A stretch of DNA of 64,000 bases from Methylicorpusculum sp. (GTDB taxonomy: Bacteria; Pseudomonadota; Gammaproteobacteria; Methylococcales; Methylomonadaceae), in assembly GCF_030651835.1 (NCBI RefSeq), contig NZ_JAUSBX010000050.1:49944-113943 (forward strand), in the 5' to 3' direction. How positions within the stretch are numbered: position 1 is the stretch's first letter; each line of letters starts with the position of its first letter. Below, in pieces: positions 36,362 through 45,844 of this stretch. The notes beneath the pieces are model-generated. The model ran no database searches. It had not been told where the DNA came from and saw only the letters and a list, made by a program, of their open reading frames with translations. The position numbers and the translations under genes are program-made.

Positions 36362-37165
36362 TTAGCGTTCCGCATCGGGATGAAATAATGCCTGACCCTG
36401 TTTTTTATAACCTGCAATCAGCGCTTGCCCCTCATCGCCAGTCAAAAATTCGATATAGCGCATCGCCGATTCATAATTGATTTTGGGGAAACGCTGGGGA
36501 TTAACCGCAATCACATGATAAGGATTCACCAGGGCCTCATCTCCCTCATAAAGAATCCGCAATTCTAATTTTGTCTGCATTGCGAGATAAGTGCCTCTAT
36601 CCGATAACGCATACGCCTGTTTTTCATCGGCCATCATTAAAACTGCCCCCATACCCTGGCCAGCCGATATATACCAGCCACCCTGAGGCTTAAGACCTGT
36701 TTTTTGCCAGAGCGCCAGTTCCTTTTGATGAGTACCCGAATCATCACCCCTGGAAATAAACAAGGCGTTGGCTTTGCTTATTTTTTGCAAGGCTTCGTCA
36801 ATTGTTTGAGCCGATTTAACACCGGCATAGTCTTTATCAGGACCCAGCAAAACAAAATCATTAAACATGACCCGCTTGCGATTAACGCCATAACCCGCGG
36901 CTACGAAAGCCGTTTCAGCGTCAGGCGCGTGCACCAAAAGCACATCCACGTCTCCGTTTTCGGCTAATTTCAGAGCCTTGCCCGTGCCAACCGCTAAAAC
37001 TTCAACCCTGACACCATAGCGCTTTTCAAAAGCCGGATTCAACACTTTCAGCAAACCGCTGCTTTCTGTGCTGGTTGTTGTAGACATTCTCAATACAGTT
37101 TCTGCATAGCCTTCAAAGGCAACCGTAAAAATCATCATCCCTAATAAATACTTCAGTTTTTTCAT
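36362..37165 (-). CDS. tupA: Tungstate ABC transporter substrate-binding protein (TupA-like)
   Basis: A periplasmic binding protein of 267 residues with signal peptide MKKLKYLLGMMIFTVAFEGYA. The oxyanion-binding motif TTTSTESSGLL, the VGTGKALKL segment and LLVHAPDAE are typical of TupA and separate it from ModA and sulfate-binding proteins. Tungstate would serve formate dehydrogenase or aldehyde oxidoreductase cofactors. It is divergent from the ATPase gene at 37499; no TupB permease is next to either. Confidence 0.87.
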   Translation of the reverse strand: MKKLKYLLGMMIFTVAFEGYAETVLRMSTTTSTESSGLLKVLNPAFEKRYGVRVEVLAVGTGKALKLAENGDVDVLLVHAPDAETAFVAAGYGVNRKRVMFNDFVLLGPDKDYAGVKSAQTIDEALQKISKANALFISRGDDSGTHQKELALWQKTGLKPQGGWYISAGQGMGAVLMMADEKQAYALSDRGTYLAMQTKLELRILYEGDEALVNPYHVIAVNPQRFPKINYESAMRYIEFLTGDEGQALIAGYKKQGQALFHPDAER

Positions 37166-37288
37166 AATTTTGCCCCCTGTAATATCAATACTAAATAGCC
37201 AGGTTGAAGCAACGCGTTATCCGGATTTCGCGTTGCTTCATTCAGTCTACCGGCCAATGCCGTTAAGTTAAGCGTATTTTGTAGGAGT

Positions 37289-37333
37289 GGGCCATGCCCG
37301 CGATTGAGCCACATTTGGTCGCGGGCATGGCCC
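37289..37333. repeat. REP-type hairpin between tupA and tupC
   Basis: The 15-bp arm GGGCCATGCCCGCGA (37289-37303) pairs perfectly with 37319-37333 across a 15-nt loop. The flanking GTAGGAGT and GCTCATAC are also partly complementary. It fills the middle of the 333-bp gap between the divergent tupA and tupC genes. Confidence 0.8.
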
Positions 37334-37498
37334 GCTCATACGCCACTGCCTATCGATTCATTGCGATGGCCTAAATTTACAACCATGGGGCTACTGACCG
37401 TGAACATTCTGTGTTGTTATTGAACCATAAACCGGAAATAAAATACCGTTACAATAACATCCGGTTGCTGAGATTAACGATTTTGAGGATAACCTCGT

Positions 37499-38488
37499 TT
37501 GAATGGTATTTATGAACTGCATGACATCCGTTTTGCATACGATGATAAGACAGTATTGTCCCTGCCTGAGCTATGGATTCATGGGCAACAAGTCACAGCT
37601 CTGATTGGCCCAAACGGATGTGGCAAAAGCACATTATTGAATATATTGTCTCTGACGCTGAGTCCTCAGCAAGGCGAAGTTGTGTTCATGGGAGAAAAAG
37701 TTTCCGGCAAAAATCGCCGTAGACTTATTCGAAAAATCGGTTATTTACCGCAAAATCCCTTTATGTTTCGAGGCACAGTGAAAGAAAACCTGTTGCTGGC
37801 GCTTAAATTTCACGGCGTAAAATCTTCACGAAGCCGTCAAAAGATTGATGACGCGCTGGCTCAATTCGGTATTGGTCATCTGGTCAATCATCAGGCTAAT
37901 AGCTTATCGGGCGGCGAACTTCAGAAAACAGCGCTGGCGAGGGCTTTGATTACTGAGCCAGACGTACTGCTGATGGACGAACCGTTTAATTTTCTGGATC
38001 ATTCCAGCAACCAGCTCATGGAGCAGTTTATCAGCGGCTTTATCAGTCAGGCGCAACAAACCCTGATTTTCAGCACGCATAACCGTTTACAGGGTTTGGC
38101 CTTGGCAGGACCTGTCATCTCCCTTGTTCAGGGTGCTCAAGTCGATTCCCCGCTGATCAATCTCTTTGGCGGCTTTACCCAAGGTAATAGCTTCGATACG
38201 GGCAAGTTGTTGATCCGTTTGCCGGGGGATGTCTCCGATTGCCGTCATATTTCGATTGATCCTCATGAAATCGTACTGTCTCGCACACCGCTGATTTCCA
38301 GCATACGTAATCAATTCCCCGGCCGCATCACCTCTATTTCAGAAGAGGCCGGCAAAGTCTGTGTAGAGGTCAGCAGTGATGAAAAATTCCTGGCGTTAAT
38401 CACTCATGAAGCATTGCAGGATCTTGACCTGCGCTTGGGCGAGGCCATCTGGGTCAATTTCAAATCAAATTCGATTGTTGCTTTTTAA
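37499..38488 (+). CDS. tupC: Tungstate/molybdate-type ABC transporter ATP-binding protein
   Basis: A 329-residue ATPase: Walker A GPNGCGKST, signature LSGGELQK, Walker B VLLMDEPFNFLD and H-loop FSTHN. The C-terminal ~90 residues (GRITSISEEAGKVCVEVSSD) look like a TOBE domain as in molybdate and tungstate importers. The only available start is TTG 37499, with GAGGAT upstream. Assignment as TupC rests on the adjacent tupA. The membrane permease TupB is missing from the locus. Confidence 0.8.
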   Translation: MNGIYELHDIRFAYDDKTVLSLPELWIHGQQVTALIGPNGCGKSTLLNILSLTLSPQQGEVVFMGEKVSGKNRRRLIRKIGYLPQNPFMFRGTVKENLLLALKFHGVKSSRSRQKIDDALAQFGIGHLVNHQANSLSGGELQKTALARALITEPDVLLMDEPFNFLDHSSNQLMEQFISGFISQAQQTLIFSTHNRLQGLALAGPVISLVQGAQVDSPLINLFGGFTQGNSFDTGKLLIRLPGDVSDCRHISIDPHEIVLSRTPLISSIRNQFPGRITSISEEAGKVCVEVSSDEKFLALITHEALQDLDLRLGEAIWVNFKSNSIVAF

Positions 38489-38596
38489 GCCATCTATTTT
38501 TATCAACATTTGAACTGCTTCATAGTTTGCGAACCGTTTTTGCTCAATCAGCCAAACTCCCCTAGAATTCAGAATACATCAATCAGGTTAACGCTT

Positions 38597-38776
38597 ATGA
38601 AACCGTTCAAACTTCCAGGTCCCATGCGCATTTTATGGGGAAGTCTTGGCTGCTATTGGCTGAAAGACATTGTCAATCCGGGCTTTCTGGCGATTGCGTT
38701 CATGTTGCTGTTGTTCATCCCCATCCTCCTGATAGAAACCCCCACCACTGTCTCGCCCAAAAAAAATACGGGCTAA
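38597..38776 (+). CDS. Small putative membrane protein
   Basis: This 59-residue product starts MKPFKLPGPMRILWGS. It has one strong hydrophobic helix (FLAIAFMLLLFIPILLIE) and a basic tail. AGGTTAACGCTT precedes the ATG. I recognise no family. Its position in the operon between tupC and the TRAP genes suggests a real gene, but it is too small to be a TupB substitute. Confidence 0.45.
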   Translation: MKPFKLPGPMRILWGSLGCYWLKDIVNPGFLAIAFMLLLFIPILLIETPTTVSPKKNTG

Positions 38777-38832
38777 AATTTATTCTCTAGCCTTGAATTT
38801 CATTTAGAATAGCGTTTTTTTGTGCGCCATTT

Positions 38833-39372
38833 ATGTCAAGTCTTGTTCCAGCACTGAAAGTCTATATTCAGATTATTCATGCGCTTAACGACCGGGTCGG
38901 AAAAGCCGTATCCTGGCTGACGCTGGTCATGGTACTGGGTACATTTCTTATTGTTGTGTTACGTTATGCCCTGAACTATGGCTCCGTCGCCTCTCAGGAG
39001 TGCATTGCTTACATGCATGCTTTAGTGTTTATGCTAGGCGTAGCTTATACATTGAAAGTTGACGGTCACGTCAGGGTCGATATTTTCTATCAAGGTTTTA
39101 GCCGAAGAACCAAAGCCTGGATTGACTGCTCCGGTGTCATTTTATTACTGCTCCCTGTCACGGCTTTTATCGGCTGGAGCAGTTGGGATTATGTCGTGGA
39201 GTCCTGGAAAATTCATGAAAGCTCGGGTAATTCAGGCGGCTTACCGGGCGTTTTTCTGATCAAATCCACGCTGATCATTACGGCCTGCCTGCTTGCCTTG
39301 CAGGGCAGCGCGCTTTTTCTCGACAGTTTGTTAATAGCGCTAAATTTAAAGCCTGTAGAGGAATCGAATTAA
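38833..39372 (+). CDS. TRAP transporter small permease (DctQ family)
   Basis: This 179-residue protein has four membrane helices, the DctQ layout, with a conserved RYALNYGSVASQECIAYMHA segment and GHVRVDIFY after helix two. Together with the large permease immediately downstream it forms the membrane part of a TRAP importer for an organic acid or similar substrate. The substrate-binding DctP subunit is not in the window. Confidence 0.9.
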   Translation: MSSLVPALKVYIQIIHALNDRVGKAVSWLTLVMVLGTFLIVVLRYALNYGSVASQECIAYMHALVFMLGVAYTLKVDGHVRVDIFYQGFSRRTKAWIDCSGVILLLLPVTAFIGWSSWDYVVESWKIHESSGNSGGLPGVFLIKSTLIITACLLALQGSALFLDSLLIALNLKPVEESN

Positions 39373-40758
39373 ATGGAACACGCGATGGCGCTCTGGCTGT
39401 TTGCCGCCGTATTTATCGTCCTGCTGTCCGGATTCCCGGTTGCCTTCGCATTAAGCGGAACTGCGCTTGCCTTTGCCGGTTTAGGCTTATGGCTGGAGGT
39501 CTTCGACGTCGCCTTTTTAAATGCCTTGCCTAACCGGCTATACGGCATTATGACCAATGAAACGCTGATTGCCGTCCCTTTGTTTGTTTTTATGGGGGTT
39601 ATGCTGGAGCGCTCGAAAGTTGCCGAAAGTTTGCTTGAATCGATGACGGATCTGTTTGGTTCTCTGAAAGGCGGCCTGGGCATTGCTGTCACTCTGGTCG
39701 GCATGCTAATGGCGGCGAGCACCGGCATAGTTGGTGCAACAGTAGTCACTATGGGTTTACTTTCTTTGCCCACCATGCTGCGCCGCAATTACGACCCGGC
39801 CATCGCCTGCGGCACGATTTGCGCCTCAGGAACGCTGGGCCAAATCATCCCGCCCTCCATTGTGCTTGTCTTGCTGGGCGATATTATTTCTACGGCCTAT
39901 CAGCAGGCTCAATTGGATAACGGCATTTTCGCGCCTGAAACCGTTTCAGTAGGCGACTTGTTTGCCGGCGCCCTGATTCCCGGATTAAGCCTGGTCGTTT
40001 TGTATCTTATCTATATTGCCGCACTTGCCTTGTTTAAACCTGGCTTGATGCCGTTGACCGTTCAACCGGTAGAACGTGACTGGCGATTCTATGGCAAAGT
40101 ATTAAGCAGCCTGACACCGCCGCTGGCGCTGATCGTATCGGTTTTGGGCTCTATTATCGGCGGCCTGGCCACGCCAACCGAAGCGGCGTCAGTCGGCGCG
40201 GTTGGCGCCATTATTCTGGCCATTGTCAAAGGCGAATTTAATCTACCGCAAATCCGTTACGTCGTACAAAACACCACGCAAGTAACCAGTATGGTTTTTA
40301 TGATACTGATGGGTGCAGCTCTGTTTTCTCTGGTTTTCAGAGGTTTTGGCGGAGACGAATTGATTGTCAGCCTGCTTTCGGACTTACCAGGCGGCAAGTT
40401 CGGCGCGGTTTTCTGCGTCATGCTGATCATGTTCCTGCTGGGTTTTATGCTTGATTTTATCGAAATCATCTTCGTGATCGTTCCGATTGTCGGCCCCGTA
40501 TTGCTGGCGATGGATATCAATCCGGTATGGTTGGGGGTCATGATGGCCTTAAATTTACAAACCTCATTTTTGACCCCCCCTTTTGGATTTGCACTGTTTT
40601 ATCTTCGAGGCGTCGCACCACCTGAAATCACGACACTCCAGATTTATAAAGGCGTGATACCTTTTATCGCAATTCAGATCTTAATGCTGGCTTTACTCGC
40701 TTTCTGGCCACCATTAGCCACCTGGTTACCTGCTCTCATTTACGCTAAACCGCTATGA
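39373..40758 (+). CDS. TRAP transporter large permease (DctM family)
   Basis: This 461-residue integral membrane protein has about 12 hydrophobic helices. Typical DctM segments include ASTGIVGATVVTMGLLSLP, CGTICASGTLGQIIPPSIVL and GGLATPTEAASVGA. The ATG follows the dctQ stop with no gap (TAA then ATG), and its own stop overlaps the start of lptM. DctM carries the sodium-coupled transport path. The substrate cannot be told. Confidence 0.92.
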   Translation: MEHAMALWLFAAVFIVLLSGFPVAFALSGTALAFAGLGLWLEVFDVAFLNALPNRLYGIMTNETLIAVPLFVFMGVMLERSKVAESLLESMTDLFGSLKGGLGIAVTLVGMLMAASTGIVGATVVTMGLLSLPTMLRRNYDPAIACGTICASGTLGQIIPPSIVLVLLGDIISTAYQQAQLDNGIFAPETVSVGDLFAGALIPGLSLVVLYLIYIAALALFKPGLMPLTVQPVERDWRFYGKVLSSLTPPLALIVSVLGSIIGGLATPTEAASVGAVGAIILAIVKGEFNLPQIRYVVQNTTQVTSMVFMILMGAALFSLVFRGFGGDELIVSLLSDLPGGKFGAVFCVMLIMFLLGFMLDFIEIIFVIVPIVGPVLLAMDINPVWLGVMMALNLQTSFLTPPFGFALFYLRGVAPPEITTLQIYKGVIPFIAIQILMLALLAFWPPLATWLPALIYAKPL

Positions 40759-40877
40759 TAAAAAAATTCATCCCCGTTCTTTTGCTTTTTAGCATTTTAC
40801 TGACCGGCTGCGGTCAAACCGGACCGCTGTACTTGCCGGATCAACGTCCCCCCATCACGGTAGAAAAAGAAAAATAA
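40755..40877 (+). CDS. lptM: LPS translocon maturation chaperone LptM (YifL-like small lipoprotein)
   Basis: A 40-residue lipoprotein: signal MIKKFIPVLLLFSILLTGCG (lipid cysteine at residue 19) followed by the family hallmark GQTGPLYLP. E. coli LptM stabilises the LptD-LptE outer-membrane LPS translocon. It starts in the dctM stop (ATGA) and ends two bases before lysA. The order lptM-lysA-dapF is conserved in many gammaproteobacteria. Confidence 0.9.
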   Translation: MIKKFIPVLLLFSILLTGCGQTGPLYLPDQRPPITVEKEK

Positions 40878-40879
40878 GC

Positions 40880-42127
40880 ATGGACTATTTCAATTATCAC
40901 AATGACCGGCTCTTCGCTGAAGACTGCCCGGTAACAGACCTCGTTGCTCAATACGGTACACCTTGTTATATCTATTCAAGAGCCACACTGGAAAGGCATT
41001 GGCACGCATTCAATGATGCCTTTGGCGATCATCCTCACCTGATCTGCTACGCCGTTAAAGCCAATTCCAATATCGCCATTCTCAATCTGCTGGCCAGATT
41101 AGGCTCGGGGTTTGATATTGTGTCATTGGGAGAATTACAGCGAGTATTAAAAGCCGGTGGCGATCCACAAAAAATCGTATTTTCGGGCGTCGGTAAACGC
41201 GAAGATGAAATTACTTTTGCGCTAACAACCGGCATACGTTGTTTTAATATTGAAGTCAGCGGTGAACTGGACAGGATCAATGAGCTTGCCGGACAACTCG
41301 GCGTCGTTGCTCCGGTTTCGTTCAGAGTTAACCCGGATGTTGACGCAAAAACACACCCTTATATTTCTACCGGATTAAAAGAAAATAAATTCGGCTTATC
41401 CATAGAACAAGCCTATACGGAATATCTGCGCGCCGCGCAATTGCCCCATATCAGGATCGCAGGTATCGACTGTCACATCGGTTCTCAACTGACCGAAATC
41501 CAGCCTTTTCTGGATGCGCTGGAACGCATTCTTGTCTTGGTTGCCAAGCTGGCTGAGCAAGGCATTGCATTACACCATGTTGATCTGGGCGGAGGCCTGG
41601 GTATCCGCTACCGGGATGAAAAACCTTATGAACCGGCTGAATATGTCGAAGCCGTGCTGAAGCGGCTGGATTCAAGCGAGTACGAAATTCTGATGGAACC
41701 GGGGCGCGCCATAGCCGGCAATGCCGGAATTTTGGTCACGCGAGTCGAATATTTGAAAAAAACCGCCGACAAGCACTTCGCCATCGTCGATGCAGCGATG
41801 AATGATTTAATCAGGCCTTCGCTTTATGGCGCCTGGCAAGCTATTATTCCAGTAGACAAAACCAGTACCGCTGAAGAACTGGAATGGGATATTGTCGGAC
41901 CGGTCTGCGAAACCGGCGATTTTTTGGGTAAAGACCGTCAGTTAAAAATCAATGCGGGTGACTTGCTGGCTATCCGGTCTTCAGGCGCTTACGGTTTCAC
42001 CATGAGTTCAAACTATAATTCCAGACCCAAAGCGCCCGAAATTATGGTTGACGGCGAGTCTGCTTATGTTATCCGGGAACGCGAAACCCTTGAACAATTG
42101 TGGACAGGTGAAAAACTCCTGCCTTAA
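40880..42127 (+). CDS. lysA: Diaminopimelate decarboxylase
   Basis: This PLP enzyme converts meso-diaminopimelate to lysine. The 415-residue product has a normal length. CYAVKANSN carries the PLP lysine (near residue 60), and VDLGGGLGI, MEPGRAIAGNAG and GPVCETGDFLG are typical alanine-racemase-fold segments. It precedes dapF, which makes its substrate. Confidence 0.97.
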   Translation: MDYFNYHNDRLFAEDCPVTDLVAQYGTPCYIYSRATLERHWHAFNDAFGDHPHLICYAVKANSNIAILNLLARLGSGFDIVSLGELQRVLKAGGDPQKIVFSGVGKREDEITFALTTGIRCFNIEVSGELDRINELAGQLGVVAPVSFRVNPDVDAKTHPYISTGLKENKFGLSIEQAYTEYLRAAQLPHIRIAGIDCHIGSQLTEIQPFLDALERILVLVAKLAEQGIALHHVDLGGGLGIRYRDEKPYEPAEYVEAVLKRLDSSEYEILMEPGRAIAGNAGILVTRVEYLKKTADKHFAIVDAAMNDLIRPSLYGAWQAIIPVDKTSTAEELEWDIVGPVCETGDFLGKDRQLKINAGDLLAIRSSGAYGFTMSSNYNSRPKAPEIMVDGESAYVIRERETLEQLWTGEKLLP

Positions 42128-42152
42128 GAAAGCAGCCTAATCGCTGCTTTCT
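42127..42152 (+). terminator. Hairpin after lysA
   Basis: AGAAAGCAGC (42127-42136) pairs perfectly with GCTGCTTTCT (42143-42152) across a six-nt loop. No long U-run follows, so it may attenuate rather than fully end transcription into dapF. Confidence 0.5.
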
Positions 42153-42278
42153 GTTGCGTAGGCAAGCCAGGAAAATGCGAAACCATTCCCCGTCAGGCAA
42201 GTAGTTACCAATGACATTCAATAGTTTCGAAATACAAGACGTACGTTTTTACATTTTTATGTACAGAGAAAAAACAGC

Positions 42279-43106
42279 ATGATCAAGTTCACCAAAATGC
42301 ACGGCTTAGGCAATGACTTTGTCGTTATTGATGCCATCCATCAAAACATTTCATTGTCTTCGGAGCAGATTCGCTTTATCGCTCATAGACATTTTGGTAT
42401 CGGTTGTGATCAGGTTCTACTGGTTGAACCCCCGGTAAGTGATGCGGCCGATTTCAAGTACCGCATCTTCAATGCAGACGGCAGCGAAGTCTCTCAATGC
42501 GGTAACGGCGCTCGCTGTTTTGCTAAATTTGTTAGAGACAAGCAACTGACAGAAAAGGATGAAATCCTGGTCGACACCAACAGCGGTCAATTATTGCTAT
42601 CCTTTGACCGGGACGGCATGATCACCGTCAATATGGGCATCCCCAAACACAATCCGGCGGAAATACCGCTTTTGGCATCAGTTGAATCCCGATTTTATAC
42701 CGCCATTGTTAATAACACGGAAAAAGCTTTCGGAGCGGTATCCATGGGTAATCCTCATGCCGTTTTGCAGGTTCACGACGTCAAAACAGCGCCGGTCCAT
42801 GAGATTGGACCGCTTTTGGAAAACCACCCTGACTTTCCGGATCGGGCCAATATCGGTTTTATGCAGATCATCGATAAACATCATATTAAACTGCGTGTCT
42901 ATGAACGCGGTACGGGTGAAACCATGGCCTGCGGAAGCGGCGCTTGTGCCGCTGTCGTAATTGGTATTGAACAGCACTTGCTGGATCATCACGTCACCGT
43001 GGAATTACCCGGAGGCGAATTAAAAATCGAGTGGGACGGGCGAGGTCAGCCTGTTTTGATGACTGGTCCCGCCAGCATCGTTTTCGAGGGAAATATTGAA
43101 CTATGA
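42279..43106 (+). CDS. dapF: Diaminopimelate epimerase
   Basis: This cofactor-independent racemase converts LL- to meso-diaminopimelate for lysine and peptidoglycan synthesis. The two catalytic cysteines are in SQCGNGARC (near residue 73) and ACGSGACAAV (near residue 218). The 275-residue product starts MIKFTKMHGLGNDFV, the family N-terminus. It overlaps the following DUF484 gene by ATGA. Confidence 0.97.
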   Translation: MIKFTKMHGLGNDFVVIDAIHQNISLSSEQIRFIAHRHFGIGCDQVLLVEPPVSDAADFKYRIFNADGSEVSQCGNGARCFAKFVRDKQLTEKDEILVDTNSGQLLLSFDRDGMITVNMGIPKHNPAEIPLLASVESRFYTAIVNNTEKAFGAVSMGNPHAVLQVHDVKTAPVHEIGPLLENHPDFPDRANIGFMQIIDKHHIKLRVYERGTGETMACGSGACAAVVIGIEQHLLDHHVTVELPGGELKIEWDGRGQPVLMTGPASIVFEGNIEL

Positions 43107-43789
43107 GCCACCCCAACATCACTTCTGAAATATCCGAAGAGCAAGTCGAGCATTATTTACGTAAACACCCGGAGTTTTTTAATGATCATCTTAATCTGCT
43201 GGAAAAACTGACCATCCCGCATCCCAGCGGAGATGCTATTTCCCTGATATCCAAGCAACTGGAGATTTTCAGAGTCAAGCACCAGGAATTGGAAAACCAG
43301 CTTACGGCCTTGATAGAGATTGCCCGTGACAATGATACGTCGTTCAATCGCATGCATAAATTGACGCTGGCGTTATTGGACGCTTCAACTTTAGAAGAAG
43401 CCATTGTCAATCTGGAACACGTATTTAACGAGTATTTTTTGACTGACTTCGTGTCTATCAAAATCATTTCCGATCAACACTCTTACCTCGGCAACTTGTT
43501 TATTTCAGCTGATAGCCCGGATTTGCAGCATTTTTACCCTATTTTATCCAGCAACCAGGCAAAATGTGGGCGTCCCAGCCTGGCACAAGCCAAGGTTCTG
43601 TTTGGCGGCAATGCGCTGCAAGTCAAGTCATGCGCCATTATTCCGATGGCTTTTACGCAACTGGAAGGCATCATTGCAATCGGCAGCCAAGAGGAAAACC
43701 GGTTTCATTACAGTATGGGCAACCTATTTCTGACCCAGATGAGTGAAATTATCGGCACGCGCTTGATTGCCCTACTCGAGCACAATTGA
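43103..43789 (+). CDS. DUF484 family protein
   Basis: A 228-residue protein with the DUF484 N-terminus (VEHYLRKHPEFFNDHLNLLE), a coiled-coil helix and a GAF-like C-terminal domain (about 85-225). The family sits between dapF and xerC in many gammaproteobacteria, as here. Its function is unproven; a link to XerC has been suggested only from synteny. Confidence 0.9.
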   Translation: MSHPNITSEISEEQVEHYLRKHPEFFNDHLNLLEKLTIPHPSGDAISLISKQLEIFRVKHQELENQLTALIEIARDNDTSFNRMHKLTLALLDASTLEEAIVNLEHVFNEYFLTDFVSIKIISDQHSYLGNLFISADSPDLQHFYPILSSNQAKCGRPSLAQAKVLFGGNALQVKSCAIIPMAFTQLEGIIAIGSQEENRFHYSMGNLFLTQMSEIIGTRLIALLEHN

Positions 43790-43790
43790 C

Positions 43791-44699
43791 GTGACGCCTG
43801 CTGCGACTCAATGGCTGGAGCGATTTATTGAACAGCTGCAGATCGAAAAAAGGTCATCGCCGCATACCGTCATAAGCTACCGCCATGATTTGCTTAAGTT
43901 AACCGCCTATTGTGATGAACACAACATTCAGGACTGGCCGGATATTCAGCCCGCCTTGATTCGCGGCTACATCGCTGCCCGTCATCGTCAGGGGATGGGC
44001 AGCAAAAGCCTGCAACGTGAATTATCTTCAATTCGCGGATTTTTTAAATTTCTGTTAAAACTTCAAGTAGCATCAATAAATCCTGCGCAAGCGATCCGAG
44101 CGCCCAAACAGGATAGGAAATTACCCAAACTGCTGGATGTGGATCAAGTCAGCGGCTTACTGGATGCGAACACTGTTTCTGTGCTGGAAATACGCGACCA
44201 AGCCATGTTCGAGCTGTTTTACTCCTGCGGTCTACGCTTGAGTGAATTGACCGACTTGAATATCAACGACCTGGACCTATCGGACCGCACGTTAATTGTA
44301 CGTTCCGGTAAAGGCAATAAAATGAGGGTGCTGCCCATAGGCAGTAAAGCGGTAAAGTCAGTTACCAGCTGGCTGATGCAACGACCTCAATTTAACGCCG
44401 GTGATGAAACGGCCTTGTTTGTCTCCAATCGCGGCAAACGCATCAGCACCCGTAATGTCCATCAACGCTTACAAAACTGGTGTCAGACAAAAGGTGTAGC
44501 CGAACACGTCCATCCTCACATGCTGCGCCATTCATTTGCCAGCCATCTACTGGAATCCAGCCAGGATCTGAGAGCCGTCCAGGAATTGCTGGGTCACGCC
44601 AATATCAGCACCACGCAAATCTACACACATCTTAACTTTCAACATCTTGCTGACGTCTATGATCAAACCCACCCTCGGGCAAAAAAAAGGCCGGAATAA
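43791..44699 (+). CDS. xerC: Tyrosine recombinase XerC
   Basis: It resolves chromosome dimers at dif with XerD. The core-binding N-terminal domain is followed by the catalytic domain with Arg in GLRLSELTDL, His/Arg in HPHMLRHSFASHLL, His in LGHANIS and the nucleophile Tyr in TQIYTHL. The 302-residue length from GTG 43791 is normal; this start follows the DUF484 stop by one base. A TTG at 43767 is also in frame but less likely. Confidence 0.95.
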   Translation: MTPAATQWLERFIEQLQIEKRSSPHTVISYRHDLLKLTAYCDEHNIQDWPDIQPALIRGYIAARHRQGMGSKSLQRELSSIRGFFKFLLKLQVASINPAQAIRAPKQDRKLPKLLDVDQVSGLLDANTVSVLEIRDQAMFELFYSCGLRLSELTDLNINDLDLSDRTLIVRSGKGNKMRVLPIGSKAVKSVTSWLMQRPQFNAGDETALFVSNRGKRISTRNVHQRLQNWCQTKGVAEHVHPHMLRHSFASHLLESSQDLRAVQELLGHANISTTQIYTHLNFQHLADVYDQTHPRAKKRPE

Positions 44700-44778
44700 C
44701 GACGAGGCATATTACGTCATCGCAAAAAAAACTGTTATCATTGGGGCATAAGAATGTTCTCTTTAAAGGATACTGGAA

Positions 44779-45840
44779 ATGTCAGAAAACGATTCGCCGC
44801 AAAGTGAGCAATACAGAGGGATCCTATGGGTACTTGGCGTAATAAGCGCCGTCGTTTTAGTGGTAATGATTGTATTGGGCTTATGGTGGGGCGAACCGCC
44901 CAAGCCATTTAATGTTTTTGATGAAGCGGTCATTCGCACCAAAGACACAAATACGACGAATAACATGCCGATTGGCTATGTATATTCCAATACACTGGCC
45001 CACATCGCCGAGGTTCTGCTACACAAGCCCGGCGGCTATATCACTAATGACGTGGCCCCGCCCGGTTTATTGCTGGATAACATTGCCAGTTGGGAATTTG
45101 GCGCATTGGTCATCCTTCGCGATGCGACTTCCGCACTCAGAAATCACTTTGCCCGTGACCAGTCTCAATCAGCTGAAGACCCTGATTTGGCGATAGCCGA
45201 ACCTTATTTTTACTATGAGCGAAACTCATGGGCCTTGCCATCAACAGAGGCGGAATACCAAAAAGGTATAGATGCATTACACAACTACATGACCCGACTG
45301 CAAAATCCGGATGCAAGCAGAGGTAAAGGCAAAGGCAAAAAGGCCCATTTCTATCCCAGGACTGATAATTTATGGCAGTACGTGGAATTAGTCATTAAGC
45401 GTTTAGGGGGGATTTCCACCCGTCTGGCAGCCAGTGATGCCGGCAATATTGTCAGAGAGTTGACAGCCCAAAAAACATTGGCGTTGACGGCAACCGAACA
45501 AAATACGATAGACCAGAAAACCACACCACTGACCCAAACTCCCTGGATGGAAATTGATAATATTTTTTATGAAGCGCGCGGTGCCTCCTGGGCACTGTTG
45601 CATGTATTAAAAGCAATCGAACATGACTTCAGGGACATTTTGCTGGATAAACGCGCCATGAATACGGTCGATATCATGATCCATGCCCTTGAAAATTCAC
45701 TGGCCCCTACATTAAGCCCGGTGGTCCTGAACGGCAGTGGTTACGGTCTATTTGCCAACTACTCACTCACCATGGCTAACTATATCGCCAGAGCCAATGC
45801 AGCAGCATTGGACTTAAGAGACATCATGAATCGCGGCTAA
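44779..45840 (+). CDS. DUF2333 family protein
   Basis: This 353-residue protein is anchored by one N-terminal membrane helix (LWVLGVISAVVLVVMIVLGL) with a mostly helical periplasmic part (RDATSALRNHFARDQSQS, YFYYERNSWALPSTEAEY). The family has no known function and often lies next to the downstream DUF4389 gene. AAAGGATACTGGAA precedes the ATG. Confidence 0.88.
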   Translation: MSENDSPQSEQYRGILWVLGVISAVVLVVMIVLGLWWGEPPKPFNVFDEAVIRTKDTNTTNNMPIGYVYSNTLAHIAEVLLHKPGGYITNDVAPPGLLLDNIASWEFGALVILRDATSALRNHFARDQSQSAEDPDLAIAEPYFYYERNSWALPSTEAEYQKGIDALHNYMTRLQNPDASRGKGKGKKAHFYPRTDNLWQYVELVIKRLGGISTRLAASDAGNIVRELTAQKTLALTATEQNTIDQKTTPLTQTPWMEIDNIFYEARGASWALLHVLKAIEHDFRDILLDKRAMNTVDIMIHALENSLAPTLSPVVLNGSGYGLFANYSLTMANYIARANAAALDLRDIMNRG

Positions 45841-45844
45841 TCAC

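Noticed and set aside
38597..38776. Small membrane protein as the missing TupB permease
   Set aside because: At 59 residues with one helix it cannot be an ABC permease.
43791..44699. XerC as integrase of a mobile element
   Set aside because: It lies in the conserved dapF-DUF484-xerC order with no attachment-site repeats or phage genes nearby.
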